From NCBI GenBank assembly GCA_030373505.1, contig JAUCYS010000015.1:23995-87994 (forward strand): DNA of 64,000 bases. The letters are read 5' to 3'. The position numbers and the translations under genes are program-made. Shown one piece after another: positions 42,053-50,327 of this stretch (the stretch's first letter is position 1; the number at the start of each line of letters is the position of its first letter). This DNA is from Parasphingorhabdus sp. Lineage in GTDB: Bacteria > Pseudomonadota > Alphaproteobacteria > Sphingomonadales > Sphingomonadaceae. Below the pieces are notes generated by a model that was not told the DNA's origin, did not search any database, and saw only the letters and a list, made by a program, of their open reading frames with translations.

Positions 42053-43084
42053 TTAGGCTTTCATGATGTAAGCGAGGGCGAAATATGGCGGCAGGGTGGT
42101 TGCATCGTTGATGCTCAGGCCGTGAGCATGCGCATCGCCGCCGCCGATTTCACTGGTCCGGCCGATATTCGGCTCCGCGGCATCGCCGCGCAGGATATAC
42201 TCCGTATCGCCGCCTGCCGTGGTCTGTTCGCCAATGGAATTGCCAGCGGCGAGTGCCGCGCCAAAACTGCCACTCCGTGCGGTCAAATGACGATGAGTCG
42301 GTGTCTCTGCGATGGTCAGGGTATGGCCTTCAACCGCGCCGTCATGGCCGTGTGTATCGCTACCGCCGGTGTCGCCCACTTCAAATGCGCCGCCCGCTCC
42401 AACAACGAACATATCTCGCAGATCCGGGGTGCCATTGGTACCATCGCAAAGCAGCCAGCCCGTCGGCACAGGATCAAGGGCGTTTGCGGGATACCATGCG
42501 ATGGGACAGCGGGGCGGGATGATCTTGTTGACAACGCTTTCGGCATAGGCATCGATGACGCGCCTCACCATTTTCGGAGTCATGATGCGTAGATCATCTA
42601 GACCCTCATCGGCCTCGCCATTATCCGCCAGCTCCGCAACACCTTTGCTGATCTTGCTGGCGGGTGGATAGCTGAAAATGGATGTCCCAAAAGTTATATT
42701 GGCGGCCGCACTATTGTCGAAACTTACATCCAGCGAAAACAGGCCCAGAGCCAAAGCTGCCTTTGACAATACGGGATCTGCATCGGAACTGTAGGCAGCG
42801 AATAGGGTGCCATCTTCCAGAAACAGGCCAAACCCAGTGACATCGTAAATCTCTGGACTGACATCATAAGCGGTGAGATGAATGATATTGTCGCTCACTG
42901 CTTCACCGGAAATCGACGCCAGGCGCTTGAATTCACCGGGCAGCGCGGTCAGCGTCGGCGCCATTACAAAAATCTGGTCGGTCAGGCCCAGCTCCGCAAT
43001 AACGATATCATCGCTGCCGCCGCCTTCGGCATCAACCAGCGCATCAAGCCCGGCATCGGTGATCGTCATCAACAGTCCCGCCAT
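42053..43084 (-). CDS. H: Tail fibre/collar protein H-like
   Basis: A 343-residue protein. The N-terminal DUF3751-like domain (MAGLLMTITDAGLDALVDA) binds the baseplate in P2-type fibres. The C-terminal part is a phage tail-collar domain (CPIAWYPANALDPVPTGWLL) with several HxH motifs (HGH, HRH, HAH), the iron-binding pattern of T4 gp37-type fibre tips. It is far shorter than P2 gpH. The gene follows I directly and precedes the tailspike. Confidence 0.85.
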   Translation of the reverse strand: MAGLLMTITDAGLDALVDAEGGGSDDIVIAELGLTDQIFVMAPTLTALPGEFKRLASISGEAVSDNIIHLTAYDVSPEIYDVTGFGLFLEDGTLFAAYSSDADPVLSKAALALGLFSLDVSFDNSAAANITFGTSIFSYPPASKISKGVAELADNGEADEGLDDLRIMTPKMVRRVIDAYAESVVNKIIPPRCPIAWYPANALDPVPTGWLLCDGTNGTPDLRDMFVVGAGGAFEVGDTGGSDTHGHDGAVEGHTLTIAETPTHRHLTARSGSFGAALAAGNSIGEQTTAGGDTEYILRGDAAEPNIGRTSEIGGGDAHAHGLSINDATTLPPYFALAYIMKA

Positions 43085-43728
43085 CAGATTTCCTCCAACA
43101 ATTGACCGTCCTCGGTCTCAAATGGTTCGCCATCTTCGGTCTGCAAATAGTTGCCCCAGATCGGGTCCGGATCATGGGCGGCGGCATAATCATGGCGGGA
43201 ATAGCTGCCGACCTGGGCGGAACTGACCAAATAGGCGCCGGCCTGCGCTTCCAGATATTGGACGAAGGTGAAGTGCTCGCGCAGCGGCTTCACCGAAGCA
43301 ACATCGCGGATGATCGCGTCGACCGTTTCCTGATTCAGAAAGCTGGCGGGGATCAGATTGCCCGGCGCACGCACTTCAAACGTATGCGGCGCAGCTTTCG
43401 GGTTCATCTGCCACCATTCGACCACTTCCAGAAGCGGATGAAACCGCTGCAACACCTCTTCGACAATCCCCCTGGTCCCCTTGCGCCGGTGGAAAGGGAT
43501 AGCATCGGCGATCGCCGCGCGTTTTTCGGCCTCGGTCCAGCTGGCATCCCATTGCGCAATCGCCAGGCCCCATGCCAGAAACGGCAGTATCGCCACCGGA
43601 CAGGTTTGCGGATCCCACAAGGTGCCGACGGCGGACAGGTCAACGTCCATACGCAGCGCCGATTCCAGTGCATATTCCGGGGCTTCGCTATTGGGCGGCA
43701 GCAGGCTGTCGGTAAGCTTTTCCATCAT
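43084..43728 (-). CDS. I: Tail protein I (baseplate)
   Basis: A 214-residue P2 gpI family protein. The conserved region runs from LLPPNSEAPEYALESALRM to ILPFLAWGLAIAQWD and HRRKGTRGIVEEVLQ. It forms part of the baseplate that bears the fibres. The ATGA overlap with J is the same as in many P2 relatives. Confidence 0.92.
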   Translation of the reverse strand: MMEKLTDSLLPPNSEAPEYALESALRMDVDLSAVGTLWDPQTCPVAILPFLAWGLAIAQWDASWTEAEKRAAIADAIPFHRRKGTRGIVEEVLQRFHPLLEVVEWWQMNPKAAPHTFEVRAPGNLIPASFLNQETVDAIIRDVASVKPLREHFTFVQYLEAQAGAYLVSSAQVGSYSRHDYAAAHDPDPIWGNYLQTEDGEPFETEDGQLLEEI

Positions 43729-44627
43729 TCGGCCGTGCCGGCAATGGTGATGGTGATATTCACAGGATGGCCCGCCTGCAACAGGGTCAGAACAACATCA
43801 TCGACGGGATCGATCAGATCCACCCGCTGCACGCCAGCGACATGCAGCGCCGCGATGATCGCCGACCGGGTGACATCGCGGCCCAGGCGCTTTGTGGTGG
43901 CAAGATATTTTTCAAGGGCGGCCGTCGCCGTTTGCAATATCAACAGGCTATCAGGGCCGGCAAACAGCCAAAGTGCCGCGTTGATATTGAATCCGACAAT
44001 TTCGGCGCTTTGCACGGTGACTTCGTCACCCAATGGCCGGATCGCGTTGCTTTGAAGCAAGGTGTCGACCGCCGCAATGGTCGCGGCGGGTGCGGTGCCG
44101 TCACCGGTCCGCGATAGAATCGATATCAGAACTTCGCCGGGATTGGGCGATGTCGCGCTGGCATCCAGCACATCGGAGTCGGCGCGGCGCGCGTGATAGA
44201 CATAGGCCAGTTCCGGTCCGGCTACCGAAAAACTGTGCGGGGCGATCAGGATCCTTGCGCGATATTCGCTATCCGATTCCATCACCGCCGGATCGCCGGT
44301 CTCGAGATTGGCCGGGACCAGTTCAAGCCGCGCCACGTCCATCAGCGATCCCAGATGATCCAGCGCGCCGCCGGTGGCATAGGCCAGCAAAAGCGACCGG
44401 GCACTGTCGTTGAACGCCTGGGCAAGCAGAATTTCATCATAGCTGTCGGCCTCGATCAGCTTGATCGCCGGGTCGCTTTCCAGTAGCGCATCAAATTCCG
44501 GCACCAGGCCGACCAGCGTGGCGATCTTGGCCGCCAGACGGGTTTCAAAACTCGGCTGATCGATGATATCCGGCGCGGGAAGGCCCGACAGATCGACGGC
44601 GGGTGATGTGGCGATTGATGAAACCAT
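43725..44627 (-). CDS. J: Baseplate assembly protein J
   Basis: A 300-residue baseplate wedge protein of the gpJ/gp47 family. Features are LPAPDIIDQPSFETRLAAKI at the start, the DSARSLLLAYATGGALDHLG core (about residues 92-111) and GEVLISILSRTGDG near residue 165. It is the first gene of its operon in this phage because V and W are displaced. A late activator dyad lies 49-67 bp upstream. Confidence 0.93.
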   Translation of the reverse strand: MVSSIATSPAVDLSGLPAPDIIDQPSFETRLAAKIATLVGLVPEFDALLESDPAIKLIEADSYDEILLAQAFNDSARSLLLAYATGGALDHLGSLMDVARLELVPANLETGDPAVMESDSEYRARILIAPHSFSVAGPELAYVYHARRADSDVLDASATSPNPGEVLISILSRTGDGTAPAATIAAVDTLLQSNAIRPLGDEVTVQSAEIVGFNINAALWLFAGPDSLLILQTATAALEKYLATTKRLGRDVTRSAIIAALHVAGVQRVDLIDPVDDVVLTLLQAGHPVNITITIAGTAE

Positions 44628-44675
44628 GCGGCTGCATATCGACTGCGCCCCTCGCGTTTATCAATATGGCGATGC

Positions 44676-44694
44676 TGTCAGACGGGGCATGACA
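44676..44694. promoter_or_regulatory. Late promoter dyad TGTCA-N9-TGACA upstream of J
   Basis: TGTCA (44676-44680) and TGACA (44690-44694) form a 5+5 bp dyad with a 9-bp spacer. The same arms and spacing recur in the P/O gap. Its centre is 58 bp upstream of the J start codon, so a start site near 44630 would put it at about -55, the position where Ogr/Delta proteins bind in P2. Confidence 0.65.
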
Positions 44695-44725
44695 ATGATC
44701 TTTTACCCCCGGCGATCACCGCCGA

Positions 44726-45208
44726 TCAGAGCCCGGCTTCCAGATGTTCGAGCGCGGCCGTCAATATCCCTTCGCGATCGGCATCGCTGATCCCCAGCAA
44801 TTCGCGAGCCGGATAATCGGTCTTGATCGTCTTTCCATCCGGGGTTTTGCCGACAAAGTCGCGCAATCCAAAATGATGAACTGCGGCCACGCGCGCGATC
44901 AGATTATTGGTATAGCCGATTTTCACCTGGTCCGGGCTGGCCTTGATCCGCAAGTTCCGTGCAGCGGCCATTTTCTGGAACATTTTTGCCGATCTGCGGA
45001 TCTTGCCCGAATTTGACCTGACCTTTTCCCTGGGTTTGCGCTTTTCCATGCGGTCGCCGTCCGGTTCGACATTGGCGCGGATCCGTTTCGCATTGTTGCG
45101 GCGCAGATCCCGTCCGATTGCCAGCGCCAGCTTGCGGCGGCCGCGCGGCTCCATCTGGGCCATCAAGCCGCCTACCCAGTCTTCCAGCGCTTCCAGTTCA
45201 GCCATCAC
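44726..45208 (-). CDS. S: Tail completion protein S
   Basis: A 160-residue P2 gpS-like (virion morphogenesis) protein. It has a basic N-terminal helix (GRRKLALAIGRDLRRNNAKR) and the conserved FGLRDFVGKTPDGKTIKTDY and PARELLGISDADREGI. It overlaps R by 4 bp and needs R for tail tube-sheath completion. Confidence 0.9.
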   Translation of the reverse strand: MMAELEALEDWVGGLMAQMEPRGRRKLALAIGRDLRRNNAKRIRANVEPDGDRMEKRKPREKVRSNSGKIRRSAKMFQKMAAARNLRIKASPDQVKIGYTNNLIARVAAVHHFGLRDFVGKTPDGKTIKTDYPARELLGISDADREGILTAALEHLEAGL

Positions 45209-45702
45209 CTGTCTTCCGGATGCGGGATCAAGGGTTCATCGCCCCAAAAGATCGTGCCGAGATTCGCGGGAGGATCGGAAAGCGCCGGCCCTTCCAGCAT
45301 TTCAGCGACATCGGGCGCGGCCAGGAAGGTTATTTCATCCCCGTCGTCGTCTTCATTGCGGGCGAGCTGGACCTGTTCGGTCAGTTGCAGCGTGAATTGC
45401 AGGTCGACCGCCTTGCTGTCGATGAAATCCGCCTGAAAACTGAACGCATCGGCACCGTGCCGCGCGATCAGATCCGGTTCATTGCGGCTGATCCAGTCGT
45501 TCAGCGCGATCATCGCGATGACATTGTGGCTGGTCCAGTTTAGAAAAATCACCTGCAGCTGATAATTGATCTGAAAATTGCGGTTGTTGATCCGGGCCCG
45601 CACAGCGCCCGATTCAATGAACATCTGCAGGTTGTCAGGCTTTTTTCCAAGCTGCGGGAATTGCGCGATCAGGTAGTCGCGAAGATCAGCGGGCTTTTGC
45701 AT
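45205..45702 (-). CDS. R: Tail completion protein R
   Basis: A 165-residue P2 gpR family protein beginning MQKPADLRDYLIAQFPQLGK with the conserved FIESGAVRAR and LQVIFLNWTSHN. It acts with S at the head-proximal tail end. Its C-terminus (FWGDEPLIPHPEDR) is typical. Confidence 0.9.
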   Translation of the reverse strand: MQKPADLRDYLIAQFPQLGKKPDNLQMFIESGAVRARINNRNFQINYQLQVIFLNWTSHNVIAMIALNDWISRNEPDLIARHGADAFSFQADFIDSKAVDLQFTLQLTEQVQLARNEDDDGDEITFLAAPDVAEMLEGPALSDPPANLGTIFWGDEPLIPHPEDR

Positions 45703-45779
45703 CTATTGTTGCCTATTTCGGGTATGCTGACACGATTTGGATTGATGAGACGCGCCTTTGCGAGGGTCATCATGAAAAA

Positions 45780-46406
45780 TCATTCCTGGTTCACATCGAT
45801 CTTTTCAACCGCCTTCCATGCCGCGATCAGGCTGGTCAGCGTCGAATAATTGTCGGCGCAAATCAGCGCATCGGATTCAGAAATGATGGCCGCTCCGGAT
45901 CCTTGCACAATTCCGCCGGGCATGGCGGAAAGGATGGGCAGGTCCGCTGTTCCGCCACCACTGACACCGACGCTGGCGGCTCGTACGCCCGGCCCCCGCA
46001 ACCGCTCAGCGACAAGGCTGCGATTACGATCGCGCAGTTCGATATTTTCATTTTCAATCTCCGATATTCTGGCCTCAGTTTCTTGTTTGAAGCGGACCGC
46101 GTTCCGCCGGTCGAGCTCGGCCGCGACCTTGCGCGCCAGTTCCACCTTGATGATGAACGCGTTGAAGGCTCTGCGTTCGTCAACGAACCAGCGGGCCGCG
46201 ATATTCTTGGCGCCAGACTGCACCGCTGTCTCGCGATCCTTTGCCGGCATGGTGTGGACATGGAGAAAAACCAGCCATAGCGCCATGATCAGACATGCCG
46301 CCTGCCACGGATTGGCAATCGCCCATCTGATGAATTTGATGATCAGATCCCAGATCCAGCCCAGACCGGTGACCAGCCACCCGGCGATTTTCAAGGCTAT
46401 CGACAC
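45780..46406 (-). CDS. Rz-like i-spanin
   Basis: A 208-residue protein with an N-terminal membrane region (WLVTGLGWIWDLIIKFIRWA and ACLIMALWLVFLHV) and a periplasmic coiled coil (RRNAVRFKQETEARISEIEN and on). It contains a second gene in another frame (45863-46051) encoding a lipoprotein, the classic Rz/Rz1 nesting. Its 3' neighbour R begins after a 77-bp gap. Spanins fuse the inner and outer membranes in the final lysis step. Confidence 0.82.
   Translation of the reverse strand: MSIALKIAGWLVTGLGWIWDLIIKFIRWAIANPWQAACLIMALWLVFLHVHTMPAKDRETAVQSGAKNIAARWFVDERRAFNAFIIKVELARKVAAELDRRNAVRFKQETEARISEIENENIELRDRNRSLVAERLRGPGVRAASVGVSGGGTADLPILSAMPGGIVQGSGAAIISESDALICADNYSTLTSLIAAWKAVEKIDVNQE
45863..46051 (-). 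CDS. Rz1-like o-spanin lipoprotein, nested in Rz
   Basis: A 62-residue protein lying wholly inside the Rz-like gene in another frame. The signal peptide KISNCAIVIAALSLSGC ends in a lipobox (LSGC), and the mature part is proline- and cysteine-containing (CPSFPPCPAELCKDP). A lipoprotein plus proline-rich tail is diagnostic of o-spanins. The ATG at 46051 is chosen because it gives a canonical signal peptide. Confidence 0.82.
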   Translation of the reverse strand: MKISNCAIVIAALSLSGCGGRAYEPPASVSVVAEQRTCPSFPPCPAELCKDPERPSFLNPMR

Positions 46407-46409
46407 ATT

Positions 46410-47048
46410 TTAATCCTTCCGGGCTGTCGGTTCTGGAACGGAGCTGCACCTGTTGCGATCGACATTGCCGATGCGAAGATTTTGCCAACCGCGCCGGAAA
46501 ATGCGGAGTTTCGGATTGACCCGGACAAGCCGGTCATATTCCGCTTCCTGCTGGGCATCGAGGGCATCGAGCATGGAGAGACAGGCACGCGGCCCCAGAT
46601 TGGCCCGACAATCGCCCCATGCCCGTACCGTCATCGGGCCGATCAGCCCGTCAACCGACAGCCGCGTATTGCACACCTGATTGACCGCGCGCTGGAAATA
46701 GCGACTCGGGCGGGTTGGCCCCATATTTACGGCGGTATCGATCACTTCCTCGCCCACCGCCGGATCGATCTTTACGATCGGCAGAAATCCCGGCTTCTCG
46801 ATATAGTGGGTGAAATAGATGCTTTCGGCGCAAACCTGCCCTTCATAGGTGCAGTGGCGGGGAAAATTGCGCATGTCGCCGGTATAACCGTGCTGTCGGG
46901 CCACCTGTTCGGTAACGCCGTGGCGGGTAGGCCCGCCCGGATCATTGGCGTTGTTGACATAGCCACCTTCGACCGCGAACACAGCGGCCAGAATCAGGCT
47001 GATCGCGCCCAGTCCGCCGAGAGCAGCCTTTTGATTATTGCTCGCCAT
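46410..47048 (-). CDS. Endolysin: GH108-type muramidase with signal-anchor
   Basis: A 212-residue peptidoglycan hydrolase. The catalytic motif EGGYVNNANDPGGPTRHGVT (about residues 27-46) is that of glycosyl hydrolase 108, with the Glu as catalytic residue. A peptidoglycan-binding-3-like part follows (SVDGLIGPMTVRAWGD). The N-terminal hydrophobic stretch GLGAISLILAAVFAV is a likely signal-anchor-release segment, allowing export by Sec with activation on membrane depolarisation. Gene overlaps the upstream holin-like gene by 14 bp. Confidence 0.85.
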   Translation of the reverse strand: MASNNQKAALGGLGAISLILAAVFAVEGGYVNNANDPGGPTRHGVTEQVARQHGYTGDMRNFPRHCTYEGQVCAESIYFTHYIEKPGFLPIVKIDPAVGEEVIDTAVNMGPTRPSRYFQRAVNQVCNTRLSVDGLIGPMTVRAWGDCRANLGPRACLSMLDALDAQQEAEYDRLVRVNPKLRIFRRGWQNLRIGNVDRNRCSSVPEPTARKD

Positions 47049-47256
47049 GGTCCGCTCCGCGATACAGTTTCCATTTTTCGTACAGGTAAAACCCGATCTG
47101 AATCACCAGCCACAGCACACCCAGGGGTGCCAGCAAAGCCGCCCACAAAGGCGATGCTGCAACGCCAATGGTATCTTGTGCCGACGGCAACCAGATCGGG
47201 CTTGATGCAGCCGCACTGGCCACAGAAGCGGTTGTCGCCTCGATTTTGGAACTCAT
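47035..47256 (-). CDS. Holin-like small membrane protein (73 aa)
   Basis: It has one long hydrophobic segment (LWAALLAPLGVLWLVIQIGF) and a charged C-terminus (YEKWKLYRGADHGEQ). Its position between X and the endolysin is that of P2 holin Y, but P2 Y has three membrane spans. With a signal-anchor endolysin a pinholin would be enough. Function assigned by position. Confidence 0.6.
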   Translation of the reverse strand: MSSKIEATTASVASAAASSPIWLPSAQDTIGVAASPLWAALLAPLGVLWLVIQIGFYLYEKWKLYRGADHGEQ

Positions 47257-47268
47257 TTCATTCTCCCA

Positions 47269-47478
47269 TCAATCCCATAGCTGCACGACATCGCGGCTCT
47301 GAACCGCTTGGATGTCAATTTCCGGAAGGGTGACCAGCGTCCCGGCAGGGATCAGCGGACCATCGGCGGCGATGCCTGGATTGAGTTCCAGCGCCTGTTC
47401 GGTCACCGCCTCCGACCGGCCCAGATGACGCCAGCAGATCAGATCCAGGCTGTCACCGGGTTGTGAGACTATCTGCAC
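47269..47478 (-). CDS. X: Tail protein X
   Basis: A 69-residue LysM-like protein of the P2 gpX family (QPGDSLDLICWRHLGRSEAV, then NPGIAADGPLIPAGTLVTLP). It is needed for tail assembly. It shares one base with the L stop, as expected for the L-X order. Confidence 0.92.
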   Translation of the reverse strand: MQIVSQPGDSLDLICWRHLGRSEAVTEQALELNPGIAADGPLIPAGTLVTLPEIDIQAVQSRDVVQLWD

Positions 47479-47960
47479 TAGATCAGCTCCACTGCAGATT
47501 GGGTGACGCCGTACATCTGGCGAATGGCGATCGTTGCCTGGCGCTCATATTCGTCCGATGACAGTTCGTCATTGGTGGCCTTGCTCTGGCCGTCCGTGGT
47601 TGCGCTGATATCGCGGTGCAATTCCCAGATTTCGGACGAGGCCTGGAAACGAACCGCCCGCCGATACAGCATTTCAAGCCGGTTTTTCTGATTGACCATC
47701 CCCAGCGGCGCAACGGCTGCCATGGATGCAAAGCCTGCCTCTTCCTGCTCACTGCGCCAGCTGGCGAGCTGTCCAGTCACATAGATGATCGCGCCTTCCA
47801 CGGCCGCGACAAGCTGTTCATGGGTCACCGTGTCATCGATGCGCAACTCGCTGCGCATCGCATTGGCGTCGATATCGGGATAGAATCCGTCACCCAGGAT
47901 AACCGCATCTTCCGGTGATGCTGGCCCCTGGGGCGTATTTATGACAAGATTTGCACCCAT
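47478..47960 (-). CDS. L: Head completion/stabilisation protein L
   Basis: A 160-residue P2 gpL family protein beside X and M. It contains DDTVTHEQLVAAVEGAIIYV and ends with RQATIAIRQMYGVTQSAVEL. The 104-bp gap to M contains a GGGCGGG/CCCGCCC inverted repeat but no gene. Confidence 0.9.
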   Translation of the reverse strand: MGANLVINTPQGPASPEDAVILGDGFYPDIDANAMRSELRIDDTVTHEQLVAAVEGAIIYVTGQLASWRSEQEEAGFASMAAVAPLGMVNQKNRLEMLYRRAVRFQASSEIWELHRDISATTDGQSKATNDELSSDEYERQATIAIRQMYGVTQSAVELI

Positions 47961-48064
47961 TTTCGATCCTATATTTGGGCGGGTGAAGGTTCAGATGACC
48001 GGGCAAACCGCTTTCACGGTTGATCGGTCACTGGCCTGCCCGCCCGGCGCGGTTGCGCAGCTCT

Positions 48065-49141
48065 TCAATCCTCGTTTTCGGCCTTTTCAGGCGTTTTGCT
48101 GTCCGGTTTCGCCTTGGCTTTTTTTGCGGCTGTCTTTTTGGCAGCCGGTTTTTTCTTCGGCTCTTTTTGCTCGGCCTTGCCGCCATCTTCATCGATCTTG
48201 GCAAGCAGTCGTTCCATCTCGCGGATGTCGGTCTTCACGCCGATCTTGTCCCCGCCCAGCTGCAGCGCCATTTGGCCGGCCTTGATCGCATTGCGCGCCA
48301 GACCGGACTGCCCGGACGTTGGATTGTCGGCAGCACCCGCGTCATAATTGGTCGCCTTGGCATGATAGGATTTGCAGATCGCCTTGAACAATTTGCCCTT
48401 GACGGGATCCAGCATATCCCACTTGCCCTTGTCGACCTGATCGAGCAATTCCATCAGATCCCCGTGACTGACCGTGCTGTTTTCGGCCAGCGCGGCTTCG
48501 GAAATCTGTTCGACCAGCGCGGTCGCCGGGCCACGGGTAAAGTTTGGCGGCAGTGCCAGGCCATGTTCGATGATATGGGCGCCCATATTGATCGCCAGCG
48601 GATATTCAGCCAGATCGATGGCCCAGAACATCATCAGCGAGAAAATATCGTCCTGCACCGCTTCATCGGCTTTCAAGCGGGCCATGATATGCGGCCGATA
48701 GGTTTCAAACATCGGCTTTTTCGCCTCGGCCTTCTTTTCGATCGATTCGATGGCTTTCAGCTTGCGGTTGTCCTCGGACAATTGCAGCCGCAACGCGGTA
48801 TATGCCGGATCTTCATTGATCACCGCAGGCTTGCCATCGGCATCGGCCGCCGCCTGGGCCAGCGCGTTGCGCTTGCGCAGCTGAAAGCTCTCTGCCGGCG
48901 ACAAGGTACCGGTGTTGGCGGCGATCAGGCCTTCCTGTTTTGATGTTTCGCGGGTTACGCGTTCCGAACGGGCGCGGCGTGCGCGGGCGATATTGGATTG
49001 CTGTTTTTCGGCCTTGGCCTTGGCTTCACTCGCCTGTTTTTCGAGCTTTTCCTGTTCTTTTTCCGCCGCTTTCGCCAGCGCTTCACGCTTGCGTTGCTGG
49101 ATTTCCAGGGCACTGGTCGGCGCGGGTGCTTGGTCGGTCAT
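48065..49141 (-). CDS. M: Terminase small/endonuclease subunit M with extended ends
   Basis: A 358-residue P2 gpM-like terminase endonuclease subunit. The conserved core lies at about residues 140-310 (KPMFETYRPHIMARLKADEA, then DDIFSLMMFWAIDLAEYPLA). P2 gpM is 247 residues; here a charged N-terminal coiled coil (residues 10-80, Lys/Glu/Ala-rich) and a Lys/Ala-rich tail (residues 320-358) are added. The ATG at 49141 is preferred since the longer start would include a hairpin. Confidence 0.85.
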   Translation of the reverse strand: MTDQAPAPTSALEIQQRKREALAKAAEKEQEKLEKQASEAKAKAEKQQSNIARARRARSERVTRETSKQEGLIAANTGTLSPAESFQLRKRNALAQAAADADGKPAVINEDPAYTALRLQLSEDNRKLKAIESIEKKAEAKKPMFETYRPHIMARLKADEAVQDDIFSLMMFWAIDLAEYPLAINMGAHIIEHGLALPPNFTRGPATALVEQISEAALAENSTVSHGDLMELLDQVDKGKWDMLDPVKGKLFKAICKSYHAKATNYDAGAADNPTSGQSGLARNAIKAGQMALQLGGDKIGVKTDIREMERLLAKIDEDGGKAEQKEPKKKPAAKKTAAKKAKAKPDSKTPEKAENED

Positions 49142-49160
49142 GAAAAACTCCGGGAAGTGG

Positions 49161-49186
49161 ATGGAAGTCTGTCTGGCGACTTCCAT
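49161..49186. terminator. Hairpin between capsid gene N and M
   Basis: ATGGAAGTC and GACTTCCAT form a perfect 9-bp stem with an 8-nt loop between the major capsid stop and the M start. No T-run follows, so partial termination or mRNA end protection is more likely than full termination; either would raise capsid output over M. Confidence 0.5.
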
Positions 49187-49229
49187 CCGGTGTGGCGGCC
49201 ATAGCCAGTGTTGGGCCCTCAGTTATGGC

Positions 49230-50261
49230 TTAGATAAAGACGATATTTTCAACCAGGACCGCGGCTTCGACTTCTTCAAGCACGAAGGCATCGTTGGATG
49301 ACTGGAACGTCACGATGCGGTCAAGCTCTGGCTGATCATCGACTTTGCGGCGCAATTTGCCCTCCTGATAATAGCGCGAGATATTGTCAAAGCGGGAAAT
49401 GAACACGCTGGTTGCCGGGAAATTGAGCGCGCGAGCCGCCTGCAGCCCGCCCAGCTGTTCGGTCGACAGGATGATATCGCGGGCAAGCTGGTTTTCCGGC
49501 GTATTGGCCTGATTGACGATCGGAAAATATTTCTTGTGGATCAGGCTATGGCCGACAAAGGCATGCATCTCGGGGTCGCTGCGCACATTGGGATGCAGCA
49601 TCTGGACCGCATCATAGACCAGCGCATCGAGATTTTCATAATCGCCGCCGGCGCCGACCGTCACCTGGCCGGATGCCGCAACAAATTCATCCATCACCTG
49701 GGCAGGTGCTTCGGTGCGCAGCTTTTCGAGCCAACCGATGTTTACATCCTGCAAAAGCGGGTTTGCCACGCGGTCGGTATCGGCTGCGGCCGATGTACCG
49801 TTCCAGCCAATGGTGATGATGTCCCGGGCGATCTGGCGGACGATTTCGTTGACCAGCAATTCCTGAAAATTATCGAATTTGGCCCACATATCGAGCTTGG
49901 CATAGCGAACATAGGTATCATAATTGGTCTGTTCACAACGATAGCCACGGGTATCGATGCCCGTTGGATCAACCGGTTCGCGCTTGGTGCCGCCGCTGGT
50001 ATCGGTGCGACTGGCAATGGTCCCGGTGGCGGACAGAGCAAGCTTTTCACCTTCCTGATCGTTGACACCGATATTGTTGATCATCGACAGAAATGTGCTG
50101 TCTTCCTGAATCTTGCTTTCGATCGACTGCTGTACGCTTGGGCTGGCGACATATTGCTGAACCGAGAAACCGACGACGCTGACACCCATCGCGGCAGCGA
50201 GCGAAACCGTGTAAGCGCGAAGCGCATTGTTACCGCGTTCTGACAGAACATATTTTGACAT
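49230..50261 (-). CDS. N: Major capsid protein N
   Basis: A 343-residue P2 gpN family (HK97-fold) capsid protein. Conserved stretches include VQQSIESKIQEDSTFLSMIN (residues 44-63), GIDTRGYRCEQTNYDT and IGWNGTSAAADTDRVANPLL. Processing by the O protease is expected at the N-terminus, where P2 N loses 31 residues. Confidence 0.95.
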   Translation of the reverse strand: MSKYVLSERGNNALRAYTVSLAAAMGVSVVGFSVQQYVASPSVQQSIESKIQEDSTFLSMINNIGVNDQEGEKLALSATGTIASRTDTSGGTKREPVDPTGIDTRGYRCEQTNYDTYVRYAKLDMWAKFDNFQELLVNEIVRQIARDIITIGWNGTSAAADTDRVANPLLQDVNIGWLEKLRTEAPAQVMDEFVAASGQVTVGAGGDYENLDALVYDAVQMLHPNVRSDPEMHAFVGHSLIHKKYFPIVNQANTPENQLARDIILSTEQLGGLQAARALNFPATSVFISRFDNISRYYQEGKLRRKVDDQPELDRIVTFQSSNDAFVLEEVEAAVLVENIVFI

Positions 50262-50327
50262 TGATTGGATCCTTATATTTTGTTCAGCGGGTGCGGTTGG
50301 GTTGAAATATGGGTGGCAAAAGCCGGG

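Noticed and set aside
45669..45773. A 34-codon frame between the Rz-like gene and R
   Set aside because: Weak ribosome-binding site, extends into R in another frame and has no recognisable features; probably chance.
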